Assembly (NCBI GenBank): GCA_964588335.1
Contig: CAZPOV010000020.1
Span: 1-64,000, forward strand
DNA: 64,000 bases
Source of the DNA: JAGQZY01 sp964588335
GTDB taxonomy: Bacteria > Bdellovibrionota > Bdellovibrionia > Bdellovibrionales > JAGQZY01
Direction: 5' to 3'
The notes under the pieces are model-generated. The model searched no databases and was not told where the DNA came from. It was given only the letters and a program-made list of their open reading frames with translations. The position numbers were made by a program, and so were the translations under genes. This document shows, piece by piece, positions 25,964-35,628 of this stretch. Within the stretch, counting starts at the first letter, position 1, and each line of letters begins with the position of its first letter.

Positions 25964-26941
25964 ATGAAGAAGACTCTCGTATCAACATTACAACTTATCT
26001 TACTCATCACACTTTTGATGGGGTTTAATTTTTTAAGCTCTTGTGGGCCCGATGCGAAAGAAGCACGCATCGAGGATACCGAGGGAGGCCTGGAACTTCT
26101 TGAACGAGAGTTTGGTGAGTGTGAGGAAGTCACTGAAGACGACAATATCCCTCAGTACCTTCGTCGCGCCAGTGATTTTGAAAGACGCAACCAGAATCAA
26201 AATACTTATCCTCATGCCTACGCCAGCCTTGGAGAGATGTATCCGATGCGAGGAACCTTTCGTCAGAGTAAAGATGAAATCCTTGATATTGTCGACCGCT
26301 ACATCTGGTCTCAAGAGCGTGGTGTAAAAAAACTTCTCGATTATTTTGATATGGTTTTACTTTTAAATGTGGCGGCTCGTGATAGCAATGATCCTGAAAA
26401 TAGCTCAGCTCAACGTATGCAAGTATTTGTTCGCAACGGAAACTCTAATAATATTGAAGATTGGGACTTGATACACACTTGGCCGATCTCCTCCGGAATC
26501 CCCTGTGGTAAGAAAATCGCCACCTTCACAGGAGTTTATAAATTCAATCCTGACCGAATATATAGAAGATACTACTCTCAGCTTTTCGATGATGCCGATA
26601 TGTTCGAAACCATGTTTCTATACCATCAGTACCAGAACGGAAACCCCACAGGGGTAGCCATTCATGGAACTTATGCCACCACCAGTCTGGGGCGTAAAGA
26701 CTCAGGCGGTTGTGTACGCCTGCACCGAGACAACTCACAATGCCTTTATGAAACCATCATGGGCGAGCGAAGCTCACGCTGTCTTGATGGCGGACATCTG
26801 AATTACTGGGGACGGGTGCCCAGTTTTATGCCTCGCTATGGGGAGGCTGACCCTGAGTATCTCGATGCCAACGGAAGACTGGAAGTGAATGGAATAAAGG
26901 TATTAGTAGCAATTTTTAATGAAAAAGAAGACAGACTTTAG
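25964..26941 (+). CDS. L,D-transpeptidase (YkuD) lipoprotein
   Basis: 325 residues from the ATG at 25964 (a TTG at 25934 gives no signal peptide advantage). The signal ends in a lipobox L-S-S-C (LLMGFNFLSSCGPD), so it is a lipoprotein. The YkuD catalytic pattern is near the C-terminus: VAIHGTYATTSLGRKDSGGC with V-R-L-H next and Cys at about residue 250. Family role: forms 3-3 peptidoglycan cross-links or attaches lipoproteins to the wall. Five further Cys in the mature chain may form disulfides. It is followed 24 bp later by a small lipoprotein gene with its own strong SD. Confidence 0.85.
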   Translation: MKKTLVSTLQLILLITLLMGFNFLSSCGPDAKEARIEDTEGGLELLEREFGECEEVTEDDNIPQYLRRASDFERRNQNQNTYPHAYASLGEMYPMRGTFRQSKDEILDIVDRYIWSQERGVKKLLDYFDMVLLLNVAARDSNDPENSSAQRMQVFVRNGNSNNIEDWDLIHTWPISSGIPCGKKIATFTGVYKFNPDRIYRRYYSQLFDDADMFETMFLYHQYQNGNPTGVAIHGTYATTSLGRKDSGGCVRLHRDNSQCLYETIMGERSSRCLDGGHLNYWGRVPSFMPRYGEADPEYLDANGRLEVNGIKVLVAIFNEKEDRL

Positions 26942-26965
26942 AAAAAAAACCTTGAAGGAGGAAAA

Positions 26966-27526
26966 ATGAATAACCTAATAAAGACCTTAGTGATCGGTCT
27001 TTTCCTTTTTGGCCTAGCCAACTGCGGTAGCGATGGCGGCGGTGGTGGCGGTGGCGGCGCCACTCCAAATGCAGGCCTCGCAGGAAACGCCGATACAATT
27101 ACAATTGATGATGGACAGTCCGGTGGACCCGTTCAGTGGTCGAGCAATTACGCCAATATCTACAACAATATTTCACCGAACGGAAATTGTGTGGATGGGC
27201 TAGCCCAGAGCGCTGACGATGCAACACTTGAAGTAGCACTGGCCGAAATGCGGGACCTTCTAAACGCTGCAGAAGTTCAAAGTGGAACCGGTGAAGGCTT
27301 TGCTTTCGCATCTTCGTCGATGCCAACCTTGACTATCGGTTCAGGCTCCGATTCTGAAATTTATTATCTCGTCGATCGCGAAGACATCCCTTCCGACGCA
27401 AAAACTCTCTCAAATGCGGATGCAATCCTGGATTTCTACGACCAAGTTCTAAATGAGCTTAACAACAATGGATACTACTACTGCCCAGGAAAAGGACACA
27501 CCCTTCCAGGAAACGGCAACGACTAA
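26966..27526 (+). CDS. Small lipoprotein with Gly-rich linker
   Basis: A 186-residue lipoprotein; signal and lipobox are LFGLANCGSD. Directly after the lipid Cys comes a Gly run (GGGGGGGG), a flexible tether. The remaining domain is acidic and has a few Cys (NCVDGLAQ, YYCPGKGH). AAGGAGG precedes the ATG. It is probably co-transcribed with the upstream L,D-transpeptidase and is followed by a terminator at 27551. The fold was not recognised. Confidence 0.75.
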   Translation: MNNLIKTLVIGLFLFGLANCGSDGGGGGGGGATPNAGLAGNADTITIDDGQSGGPVQWSSNYANIYNNISPNGNCVDGLAQSADDATLEVALAEMRDLLNAAEVQSGTGEGFAFASSSMPTLTIGSGSDSEIYYLVDREDIPSDAKTLSNADAILDFYDQVLNELNNNGYYYCPGKGHTLPGNGND

Positions 27527-27550
27527 TTCTTGCAACCAGCATTTTTATTG

Positions 27551-27580
27551 AAAAGAGCTCCCCTAAAGAGCTCTTTTTTT
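27551..27580 (+). terminator. Intrinsic terminator
   Basis: The arms 27551-27560 and 27568-27577 (AAAAGAGCTC and its complement) form a 10-bp stem with a 7-nt loop, followed by Ts. It ends the L,D-transpeptidase/lipoprotein transcript. Confidence 0.85.
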
Positions 27581-27836
27581 ATTAGAATTCCACAAGATCA
27601 ATAATACCGATGCTATGATTGTTAACTGAATTGCCTAATTCCTTTACGAATGGAAGTTTTTTAAAAGTGTCAAACTTTTTAAATGTCGCTAAGTTGTTGG
27701 ACCGCCTTTACTATTCGCGAATATTTTTGAACTGTCTTGAATCGAAACAGGACTAAAGAACTTTTTAGGGCTTAAGTGCATCAAGATTTATAGGTCGCCT
27801 CTGATTGCACCGATTTTGTAGCATCGGAGGTTATCC
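27581..27836. other. Intergenic region upstream of the vWA lipoprotein gene
   Basis: No gene is seen. The region is AT-rich and holds the 5' leader of the lipoprotein gene at 27837, with GGAGG about 7 nt before its ATG. No clear promoter pair or regulator site was identified. Confidence 0.4.
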
Positions 27837-29870
27837 ATGCGATTATTGAGCGGGCTTCTTTTAGTTTTAAGTTTGTTTCTATTTATAGGATGTGGTGGCG
27901 CAGGCGATGCGGCACAGCCAGCTAGCGACGACAGCAATACATCAACTGGAACTGGGGGCGATGTCACGCCTACACCCAACCCCACGCCAGACCCTGACCC
28001 GGATCCTGTGCCTGTGCAACCTGTGCCAGGTGATATAGTCGCAGCATCAGAACCGGACCCAAACGCCACTTATCCCCCTTTAGGTCAAGCGATCGAGCCA
28101 ACACCAGATCCTTTTGTGGAGCCTAATACCGATTACGAAAAGCCTATTATTGGAATCACCTCACAACCCAATCCTTATATTGCGAGCAGTGCCGGCACTA
28201 TACAATTGCAAGCCGCTGACAACACTGGCGGATCAGGACTCCGAGATATTGAGTGCAGTATCGATGGCAGCGCCTACAGTTCGTGTTCCGAGACTGTCGC
28301 CATGGATAATCTTAGTGAAGGGTTACACACTTTAACCGCACGAGCCATTGACTGGGATGACAATATGTCGACTGAAGTGTCATATACTTTTTATGTCGAT
28401 CAGACGCCACCGACAGTGAGCATCGCCAATGCACCGGTGGCAGCAACCAAAGATGTATCAGCCGCCTTTGAGTTTCAAAGTGCTGATGGCGGTAGCGGCG
28501 TCTCGCATTATCGCTGTAAAATAGAAGATGGATCTTATGCCAATTGCAGTGATCAAGAATTGCTTGAAAATTTATCGGAGGGTCAACACACTTTAACTGT
28601 TCAAGCCGTCGATAATGTTGGAAATACATCGGCGCCACTCACCCATGACTGGGTGGTGGATCTTTCACCACCGATTATTAATGTTGTGAAGCAGCCGACT
28701 GCGGTCGTTTATGTCGACGACCCCGACCCGATTTTAAATTTCGATGTGTCGGATGTTTACAGTCCAAATAATGTATCTGTCGAGTGTAAACTCAATGGTG
28801 TTATTGTTGCTTGTGCCTCTGGCAACGATTATCCCACTCCAGCCAATCAACCGGCCAGTTTCACCTATGAAATTACCGCCACAGATGCTCTTGGTCACTC
28901 GTCGACTCAAACAATCACCTGGCAAGCGGTCAACGAAGCTGAGAATCGCTCAACAAGTATCATGGTTGGCGATATCCGTCCGGTCGATATCTTATTTGTC
29001 GTCGATAACTCTGGTTCAATGTCTTTTGAACGCTCCAATCTTGCTGAAAGAATTGATGGCATGATTAACATCATTGATGGTTTGGATTGGCAAATTGCTG
29101 TGACCAGTACAGATGTGACAAATACCGACAATAAATCTGATGGGAAGTTCATCGAATTGATTGGTATGCCTGGGAACTATATTCTCGATTCCTCCATGGA
29201 TCCAGCGACAGCCCAGTCGGTGTTTGGGAATACTGTCCAAAACTTTGGTGGCGGTTCAGGACGAGAAGAAGGAATCCATGCGTCTCGACGCGTGATCGAG
29301 CGCTATGTTGACGGCAACGTTCAACATAGAAGCTTTATTCGCGATGGCGCCGACCTTTCGATTGTGGTTCTTTCAGACGAAGATGAGAGCTCAAACGGTC
29401 AAGACGTTCGCACCACACCTCAACAGTTTGTGAATCTCGTCGATACCACATTCAATAATCAAAAGAATATGGTTTTTCACAGCATTATCACTCGCCCAGG
29501 TGATTCCACTTGCTTAAGTGGTCAAGGGGCTGCTTACGGTAACACCTACGACGAGCTGTCTCGCTTGACCGGTTACGGAGAGCAAGGCGGAGCGATCATT
29601 GGCTCGGTCTGTAACCAGGACTACACCAGCCAGCTGGCTGATATCGGGCAAAGTGTTAAAGACTTGCAAAACTCAATTAAACTTGAGTGCGCTCCATTTG
29701 ATGCGAACATGGATGGAACTCCTGAAGTTGCTGTTCTTTATCGCGCTGACGCTCAGCAGGCTTACGCTCCTTACAATGCACCCAACACGATCTCCAATGA
29801 TCGCGTGATCTTTAATGATCTACTGCCTCCTGGAGATTACAAAGTTGATTACAAATGTAAAATTAATTAA
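27837..29870 (+). CDS. Lipoprotein with Ig-like repeats and a von Willebrand A domain
   Basis: A 677-residue lipoprotein: signal MRLLSGLLLVLSLFLFIGC with lipobox F-I-G-C. A low-complexity linker (PTPNPTPDPDPDPVP) is followed by at least two Ig-like repeats with the shared pattern 'C.IDG.....CS......LSEG.HTLT..A.D' (about 130-270), then another beta domain. The vWA domain starts with the MIDAS motif DILFVVDNSGSM (about residues 386-396) and runs to about 620. The C-terminus has a Cys. Role inferred: surface or periplasmic adhesion or binding. A terminator follows at 29898. Confidence 0.85.
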   Translation: MRLLSGLLLVLSLFLFIGCGGAGDAAQPASDDSNTSTGTGGDVTPTPNPTPDPDPDPVPVQPVPGDIVAASEPDPNATYPPLGQAIEPTPDPFVEPNTDYEKPIIGITSQPNPYIASSAGTIQLQAADNTGGSGLRDIECSIDGSAYSSCSETVAMDNLSEGLHTLTARAIDWDDNMSTEVSYTFYVDQTPPTVSIANAPVAATKDVSAAFEFQSADGGSGVSHYRCKIEDGSYANCSDQELLENLSEGQHTLTVQAVDNVGNTSAPLTHDWVVDLSPPIINVVKQPTAVVYVDDPDPILNFDVSDVYSPNNVSVECKLNGVIVACASGNDYPTPANQPASFTYEITATDALGHSSTQTITWQAVNEAENRSTSIMVGDIRPVDILFVVDNSGSMSFERSNLAERIDGMINIIDGLDWQIAVTSTDVTNTDNKSDGKFIELIGMPGNYILDSSMDPATAQSVFGNTVQNFGGGSGREEGIHASRRVIERYVDGNVQHRSFIRDGADLSIVVLSDEDESSNGQDVRTTPQQFVNLVDTTFNNQKNMVFHSIITRPGDSTCLSGQGAAYGNTYDELSRLTGYGEQGGAIIGSVCNQDYTSQLADIGQSVKDLQNSIKLECAPFDANMDGTPEVAVLYRADAQQAYAPYNAPNTISNDRVIFNDLLPPGDYKVDYKCKIN

Positions 29871-29897
29871 TCCGAATGGAAATTGACAGTGACTCAC

Positions 29898-29924
29898 AAC
29901 CCCCGCCTCCGACGGGGGTTTTTT
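29898..29924 (+). terminator. Intrinsic terminator
   Basis: The arms 29898-29905 and 29913-29920 (AACCCCCG and its complement) form an 8-bp stem, 7-nt loop, then six Ts. It ends the vWA lipoprotein transcript. Confidence 0.9.
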
Positions 29925-29995
29925 ATTGCGACCTTTAAATATTATGTTACTTGTAGAAGTGACAACTCATCGATTTCCGACTAGCCTCTATAAGC

Positions 29996-31024
29996 ATGAG
30001 CCGAAAATCACAATCTTCCAATTGGAGCCAGTTTAACGACGAAGACTTATTAGAGCTTCGGTTCTGCGATTTGAAATTAAAAATACAAGGCAGTCGCATT
30101 GAACCCTTAGTCGAACAGCTTTACGATGAACTCGCTGACAAAGGCCTTCGCTTCGAACCCCATATATGGATTTCAGAGGACTGGTTTTCAGCCGACGGCA
30201 TTCCGGGAATCGCAGTGCCTTTTTTTGTGGTGCATGAGCGCTTAGCTCGCTTGGAACGCAAACTGATCCTTGAGGTTGAAGGTTTCAATCAACGAGAGTG
30301 CATGAAACTGCTTCGCCACGAAGCCGGACACGCCATCGACAATGCGTTCCGCCTCAGAAAGTCGAGAAAACGCCAGAATCTTTTTGGTTTGTCCTCCACT
30401 CCTTATCCCGAGGCCTATTCACCCAAAGCTTACTCGCGCAAATATGTGGTCCATCTGAATTCTTGGTATGCTCAAAGCCACCCCGACGAAGACTGGGCTG
30501 AGACGTTTGCGGTTTGGCTGAACCCGAAGTCGAATTGGCGCAAACGCTATCGAAACTGGCCGGCTCTTAAAAAATTGCAACTTGTTGATCAAATGATGCA
30601 AGAGATAGCGGGTCAGAAACCTCCGGTTCGTAAAAAGGAAAAACCAGGGCTGATTGATAAAAGTCGAAAAAAATTGAAAACCTATTACAACAACAAAAAA
30701 GAATATTTGGGGTTGGATGAACCGTTTTATCTCGATCCCCTGCTGGTGCGCCTGTTTTCGACCGCGCCTGAATTCAAAAAAAATAAACGAGCCGCCACCT
30801 TCATTCGTCAAGAGCGAAAATTGATTGCTGGCATGGTGGCGCGCTGGACAGGTCAGTATAAATACACAATTGATCTTATGTTGAGTGAGGTCATTCAAAG
30901 CTGCAAAGAAAAAAAACTCCATTTAACAAAGTCCGAAAAAGAAACACGCCTGGACCTTGTTGGAATGTTAACGGCCCAAACGCTGAATTATATTAGCTCC
31001 GGGCACCATACGATCGCGATGTGA
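29996..31024 (+). CDS. Putative zinc metallopeptidase (HExxH, soluble)
   Basis: A 342-residue protein. The zinc motif is LLRHEAGHAID (H108, E109, H112), and a third-ligand region is HPDEDWAETFAVWL, with Glu165 or Glu169 as a candidate. There is no signal peptide, so it is cytoplasmic. The C-terminal half is basic and helical. The gene is 3 bp before an ATP-grasp gene, so the two are co-transcribed and probably act on related substrates. Named family not recognised; some bacterial genomes carry unlinked versions of such peptidases. Confidence 0.7.
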   Translation: MSRKSQSSNWSQFNDEDLLELRFCDLKLKIQGSRIEPLVEQLYDELADKGLRFEPHIWISEDWFSADGIPGIAVPFFVVHERLARLERKLILEVEGFNQRECMKLLRHEAGHAIDNAFRLRKSRKRQNLFGLSSTPYPEAYSPKAYSRKYVVHLNSWYAQSHPDEDWAETFAVWLNPKSNWRKRYRNWPALKKLQLVDQMMQEIAGQKPPVRKKEKPGLIDKSRKKLKTYYNNKKEYLGLDEPFYLDPLLVRLFSTAPEFKKNKRAATFIRQERKLIAGMVARWTGQYKYTIDLMLSEVIQSCKEKKLHLTKSEKETRLDLVGMLTAQTLNYISSGHHTIAM

Positions 31025-31027
31025 AAA

Positions 31028-32041
31028 ATGAAAATAATTTTGCTTGTCCACCCCGACCTTATCCCGCCTCCCGACATCAAAGAAAGCGAGATTGATTGGG
31101 ATAAGATTGAATGGGCCACCGAGTATGACGTTCACAAAGCACTGCTCGCCATGGGCCACGATGTGGTTTTACTGGGTGTGATGGAGGACCTTACTAAGAT
31201 TCGCAAAGCCATTGATGAGATCGACCCTCATATTGTGTTCAATCTCCTTGAGGAGTTCAAAGGTGAGGCGATTTTCGATCAAAATATTGTCAGCTATTTA
31301 GAGCTTCTCAGCATCCCCTATACTGGTTGCAACCCGAAAGGCATGATTATCGGTCGCGACAAAGCCCTGTCGAAAAAAATACTGAGTTATCATAAGATTA
31401 AAACTCCCAAATTCCAGGTCTTCCCTCGTAACAATCCGAGAAGAAAACTCAACTTAAAAAACTTTCCGGTGATCGTTAAATGCCTGAATGAAGAAGCCTC
31501 GCTAGGACTATCGCAAGCCTCCATTGTCCATAACGAAGACAAGCTTCGCGAACGAGTGGAGTTCATTCACAAACGATTTTCGACTGACGCCATTGCTGAG
31601 CAATTTATCGAGGGCCATGAATATTTTGTTGGAGTGATGGGGAATTACCGATTAGAGACATTGCCGGTTTGGGAATTGAAGTTTGAATCCGTCGACGATC
31701 CTGGCAAAGAGTTTTATTCTACAAAAGCCAAATTTGACTATGGGTACAGAGACCGAAAAGGTATTAAAACAGGCCCCGCCGATTTGAATGAGGATCAAAG
31801 ATTGGCTTTGCAGAAGTTGGCAAAGCGGGCCTATAAAGCCCTTGGCCTCAGTGGCTATGCGCGCATGGATTTACGAGTCGACGAATCGGGACAGGCTTAT
31901 TTGTTGGAGGCCAACCCCAACCCCGATATCTCAGAATTCGATGATTTTGCTGAAAGTGCAAAAAAGCAGGGGTACACTTACCACGAACTGTTAGCGAAAA
32001 TATTGCGACTTGGCCGCCAATGGAACCCCATCGATCATTGA
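31028..32041 (+). CDS. ATP-grasp ligase, D-Ala-D-Ala ligase-like
   Basis: A 337-residue ATP-grasp protein. Visible elements are the N-terminal HPDLIPPPDIKE region, the ATP-binding lysines in VIVKCLNEEASLGLSQAS, and the Mg/ATP end LLEANPNPDISEFDD (E, N and N ligands). The overall layout follows D-Ala-D-Ala ligase, but the real Ddl is normally in the mur/fts cluster, so this is probably a paralogue making another amide bond. It pairs with the metallopeptidase gene upstream. The substrate is unknown. Confidence 0.78.
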   Translation: MKIILLVHPDLIPPPDIKESEIDWDKIEWATEYDVHKALLAMGHDVVLLGVMEDLTKIRKAIDEIDPHIVFNLLEEFKGEAIFDQNIVSYLELLSIPYTGCNPKGMIIGRDKALSKKILSYHKIKTPKFQVFPRNNPRRKLNLKNFPVIVKCLNEEASLGLSQASIVHNEDKLRERVEFIHKRFSTDAIAEQFIEGHEYFVGVMGNYRLETLPVWELKFESVDDPGKEFYSTKAKFDYGYRDRKGIKTGPADLNEDQRLALQKLAKRAYKALGLSGYARMDLRVDESGQAYLLEANPNPDISEFDDFAESAKKQGYTYHELLAKILRLGRQWNPIDH

Positions 32042-32119
32042 ACGATTTACATTGGAACAGATTACAAATGAGACCGCCACTGGCCGAGCTCAAATTTGTA
32101 TGTTAGACGTTAGCGATAC

Positions 32120-34147
32120 ATGAAAATTCTATATTGTGTTGAGGAGGCTCCAATCGCACCTGCAGAACGCCCATTCGATCAAAACATTAACAAACCCGTT
32201 TTCTTTCTCTCCTCTTTTATTATTTTTGTGGTCACTTTGCTGGGAGCCATTGCGCCCGAGGTGGCGAAAACAGTTTTTGACGGCATTCAGGATTGGCTGA
32301 TCGTAAAAACCAGCTGGATTTATGTTCTTGGAGTCGGAACCGTTTTGTTTTTTTCGATCTGGTTGATGATGAGCCGCATGGGCGACATCAAACTGGGGCC
32401 GGACCACTCGGAGCCCGACTACCAAAACCTGTCTTGGTTTGCCATGTTGTTTTCAGCCGGAATGGGTATCGGACTTTTATTTTTTGGCGTTGCCGAACCC
32501 TTGATGCACTTTTCACAACCTCCTGTCGGTGAGCCGTTAACAATGGCAACCGCCCAAGAGGCCATGAAAATCACATTCTTTCACTGGGGCCTGCATGCGT
32601 GGGCTATCTATGCCGTACTCGCCGTTATATTGGCCTATTTCGCGTACCGCAAAGACTTACCGCTGTTACCACGTTCCGCCTTCTATCCCTTAATCGGCAA
32701 AAAAATTTACGGCGTCACCGGTGATATCATTGATACCTTTTGTGTGATTGGAACGCTTTTTGGAGTGGCGACATCGTTAGGATTGGGCGTCGCTCAGGTG
32801 AACGCTGGGCTTAATTATTTGATGCCGGCGATTCCGCAAACCGCCGTTGTGCAAGTGATATTGATCGCCATCATCACAGGCATGGCGACAGTCTCTGTGG
32901 TTCTTGGCTTGGATGGTGGCATCAAACGCCTTTCCAATATCAATATGATTTTGGCGGCCGGCTTGCTTTTATTTGTTTTACTTTTTGGTGAAACCGTCAT
33001 GCTTTTTAAATCCTATGTTCAAAACACAGGAGCTTACCTTTCTGACATCATTTATAAGACTTTCAACCTTTACACCTATGAACGGCAAGAGGAATGGGTC
33101 GGTGGCTGGACCCTTCTTTACTGGGGCTGGTGGGTGTCATGGGCCCCCTTTGTCGGAATGTTTATCGCCAGGATCTCCCGCGGACGGACAATTCGCCAGT
33201 TTATGGCGGGGGTTCTTTTTATTCCTGCTGGTTTCACCTTTTTCTGGATGACCGTCTTTGGTAACACCGCCATTGATTTGGTTTTGAATAAAAATGGAGG
33301 CGATCTCATCAAAGTGGTCAACGAGAATGTTCCAGTTGCCCTGTTTCGCTTTCTCGAATTCTTTCCCATGTCTGGGGCACTGTCGGTTTTAGGTCTCTGC
33401 TTGGTGGTCACTTTCTTTGTGAGTTCATCGGATTCAGGATCTTTGGTCATCGACACCTTGGCTTCCGGGGGAGCTCAAGAGCCGCCGGTTTGGCAGCGCA
33501 TTTATTGGGCTGTTCTCGAAGGATTTGTCGCCGCGGTCTTACTTTTAACCGGCGGTCTTGAGGCCCTACAAACCATGACCATCGCCTCAGCCTTTCCAAT
33601 GATTTTACTGATTATGGTGGCCATGATTTCCTTCGTAAAATCCCTGAAAGAGGACTACACCCTATTCAGCGCCGTTCAAAACCCCACACTAGCGGCGCCC
33701 CCGACGGCCACTCCCGGCGGCAAGCATTGGCTGGATCGCCTAGATTCCATTATTAGCCACCCGCGACTGAACGAGGCTCAACGCTTTATCAATGAAGTGG
33801 TCAGACCCGGTCTAGGAGAGCTCTGTGATGAGTTGAAAAATAAGAATTTTGATGTCAATCTTGACCTTAGTAAGACCGATTCGGTTCGACTGGTTGTCCG
33901 CAATAAAGGGGTGGAAAATTTCAATTATGGAGTTCGTCTGCGAACCTTCGTAACTCCCAATTACATCCCTGAAATGAACGACTACTATTATCGCGCCGAA
34001 GTCTTCCTACTCCAAGGGGGCCAAGATTACGACGTTTATGGATACAGCAAAGAACAGGTTATTGCCGATGCGATCAACCAATACAAAAAGCATTTGCATT
34101 ACCTCCATCTCACCCACTCGGAACAGTGGCGGGCTGAAGACGTCTAA
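32120..34147 (+). CDS. betT: BCCT-family betaine/choline/carnitine transporter
   Basis: A 675-residue protein with 12 TM segments. Family motifs are GMGIGLLFFGVAEPLMHF and WTLLYWGWWVSWAPFVGMFI followed by ARISRGRTIRQF. The long C-terminal cytoplasmic tail (about 530-675) matches the regulatory extension of BetT (RLVVRNKGVENFNYGVRLR). Role: proton- or sodium-driven uptake of choline or betaine for osmoprotection. No strong SD is before the ATG at 32120; a GAGGAGG motif sits about 23 nt inside the frame but no normal start follows it. It precedes an MscS channel, so the pair fits osmotic response. Confidence 0.9.
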   Translation: MKILYCVEEAPIAPAERPFDQNINKPVFFLSSFIIFVVTLLGAIAPEVAKTVFDGIQDWLIVKTSWIYVLGVGTVLFFSIWLMMSRMGDIKLGPDHSEPDYQNLSWFAMLFSAGMGIGLLFFGVAEPLMHFSQPPVGEPLTMATAQEAMKITFFHWGLHAWAIYAVLAVILAYFAYRKDLPLLPRSAFYPLIGKKIYGVTGDIIDTFCVIGTLFGVATSLGLGVAQVNAGLNYLMPAIPQTAVVQVILIAIITGMATVSVVLGLDGGIKRLSNINMILAAGLLLFVLLFGETVMLFKSYVQNTGAYLSDIIYKTFNLYTYERQEEWVGGWTLLYWGWWVSWAPFVGMFIARISRGRTIRQFMAGVLFIPAGFTFFWMTVFGNTAIDLVLNKNGGDLIKVVNENVPVALFRFLEFFPMSGALSVLGLCLVVTFFVSSSDSGSLVIDTLASGGAQEPPVWQRIYWAVLEGFVAAVLLLTGGLEALQTMTIASAFPMILLIMVAMISFVKSLKEDYTLFSAVQNPTLAAPPTATPGGKHWLDRLDSIISHPRLNEAQRFINEVVRPGLGELCDELKNKNFDVNLDLSKTDSVRLVVRNKGVENFNYGVRLRTFVTPNYIPEMNDYYYRAEVFLLQGGQDYDVYGYSKEQVIADAINQYKKHLHYLHLTHSEQWRAEDV

Positions 34148-34156
34148 AGAGGCTGT

Positions 34157-35095
34157 ATGCTAGAATCCATTGAACCGTACATGGGTTTCAAATTTATTTA
34201 TCTCATCCTTGTCGCTTCCGGAGCTTTTTTCCTTTTAACCCGAGGCATCTTCATCATTCGTCGTGAAGAAAGACGGCGCATTAAAAAAGCCAAAAAAATG
34301 GACTATTCCGAGGCTGTTATTCCGGCCGAGTCCGTGGAAGAGGATGACGGCGAAAACTTGATCAATCGCCGCCGTGCTGTGCAGAGTATCGAAGCTCGGT
34401 TTGATTTTATGCGACGGTTTTATATACCGCTGGTTCTTTTCTTCAGTCTGGTTCTGATATCCTTTCCTTTTCTGCCAACATTGCCAGCCACCTATCTGTC
34501 CCTTTTTACAGGTCTGATTGCCGGTCTTTTTGGACTGGCCGCCAAGCCGGTCATCGAAAATGCAATTGCAGGCATGGTTCTTACTTTTTCACAACCGATT
34601 CGCATCAATGACACTGTCGTTATCGATGATCAATACGGTACGGTCGAAAAAATTGACCTCCTTCACACCCGCATTAAAATTTGGAATTGGCGTCGTCTGG
34701 TCATCCCCAATCACAAACTTTTGCAAAAAGAAATTCAAAACTTAACCTTAGGTGATGAAAACGAATGGGCTCACATCGCCTTTTATGTAGAACCCAATGT
34801 CGACATTCATAAAGTGAAAACTCTAGCCAAAGCGTCCATGGACTCTAAGTATAGAGACGACAGCGAAGAGGCCTCGTTTTGGATTATGGATATGGACAAA
34901 GACTCCATTCTTTGTTGGGTCGCCGGCTGGGCCTCGGATCCCGCCCAAGCCTGGGCCCTAAAGTCGGCCGCCCGACGCAACCTTATTCAAAGCCTGCGTG
35001 ATGCCAACATCTCCTTTCAAATGGCCAATACGAATATTCAAATGGACCCTAAAATCTTTGCGCACTTCCGAGGTAAAAATGAACCCATGGCATGA
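34157..35095 (+). CDS. MscS-family mechanosensitive channel
   Basis: A 312-residue channel protein. One TM near the N-terminus, a charged linker, then two TM segments of which the last (SLFTGLIAGLFGLAAKPVIENAI) is the pore-lining TM3. The MscS beta domain follows (RINDTVVIDDQYGTVEKIDL, HTRIKIWNWRRLVIPNHKLL). Role: pressure release on osmotic downshift. The 3' end overlaps the pyrophosphatase start by 17 bp. It sits 9 bp after the BCCT gene. Confidence 0.88.
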   Translation: MLESIEPYMGFKFIYLILVASGAFFLLTRGIFIIRREERRRIKKAKKMDYSEAVIPAESVEEDDGENLINRRRAVQSIEARFDFMRRFYIPLVLFFSLVLISFPFLPTLPATYLSLFTGLIAGLFGLAAKPVIENAIAGMVLTFSQPIRINDTVVIDDQYGTVEKIDLLHTRIKIWNWRRLVIPNHKLLQKEIQNLTLGDENEWAHIAFYVEPNVDIHKVKTLAKASMDSKYRDDSEEASFWIMDMDKDSILCWVAGWASDPAQAWALKSAARRNLIQSLRDANISFQMANTNIQMDPKIFAHFRGKNEPMA

Positions 35096-35609
35096 TGTTA
35101 AGATCGGTCCGAATGCGCCGACCGAAGTTTCAGCAATCATCGAGGTCCCGAAAGGTTCGAAAAACAAATATGAATTGGACAAAGACAGCGGTTTGATAAA
35201 AGTCGACCGGGTCTTATTCAGTGCTGTCCACTACCCGGCCAACTACGGATTTATTCCGCAAACCTACTGTGAAGACAAAGATCCTTTGGATATTCTTGTC
35301 TTAGGACAAGAGCCGGTCTACCCGATGTCGATTATGACGGCCAAACCCATTGGCGTCATGAAAATGAAAGACGAAGGCGAGGCCGACGACAAAATCATCG
35401 CCGTCCATCTTCACGATCCTGAGTACTGTGATTACGAGAGCATCCATGATTTGCCCAGCCATCGCTTAAGCGAGGTGCGCCGTTTCTTTGAGGACTACAA
35501 AACCTTGGAAGACAAAATCGTGGTCGTAGAACATTTTCTTGATACCGATGCGGCTCACAAAACCATTCTCGATAGCATTGCCCTTTATAAAAAAACTTTT
35601 AAGCCTTGA
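35079..35609 (+). CDS. ppa: Inorganic pyrophosphatase, family I
   Basis: 176 residues from the ATG at 35079 (AGG five nt upstream), the usual length of family I enzymes. Active-site features are EVPKGSKNKYELDKDSG, VHYPANYGFIPQTYCEDKDP and DPLDILVLGQEPV, which hold the metal-binding Asp cluster. Role: hydrolysis of PPi in the cytoplasm. The start lies inside the end of the MscS gene, giving translational coupling. A large palindrome follows between this gene and the convergent SDR gene. Confidence 0.95.
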   Translation: MNPWHDVKIGPNAPTEVSAIIEVPKGSKNKYELDKDSGLIKVDRVLFSAVHYPANYGFIPQTYCEDKDPLDILVLGQEPVYPMSIMTAKPIGVMKMKDEGEADDKIIAVHLHDPEYCDYESIHDLPSHRLSEVRRFFEDYKTLEDKIVVVEHFLDTDAAHKTILDSIALYKKTFKP

Positions 35610-35628
35610 TTCTTGGTGGGTTTATCTT

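Noticed and set aside
32140..32160. GAGGAGG within the start of the BCCT gene
   Set aside because: No ATG, GTG or TTG follows at useful spacing in frame, so the ATG at 32120 was kept.
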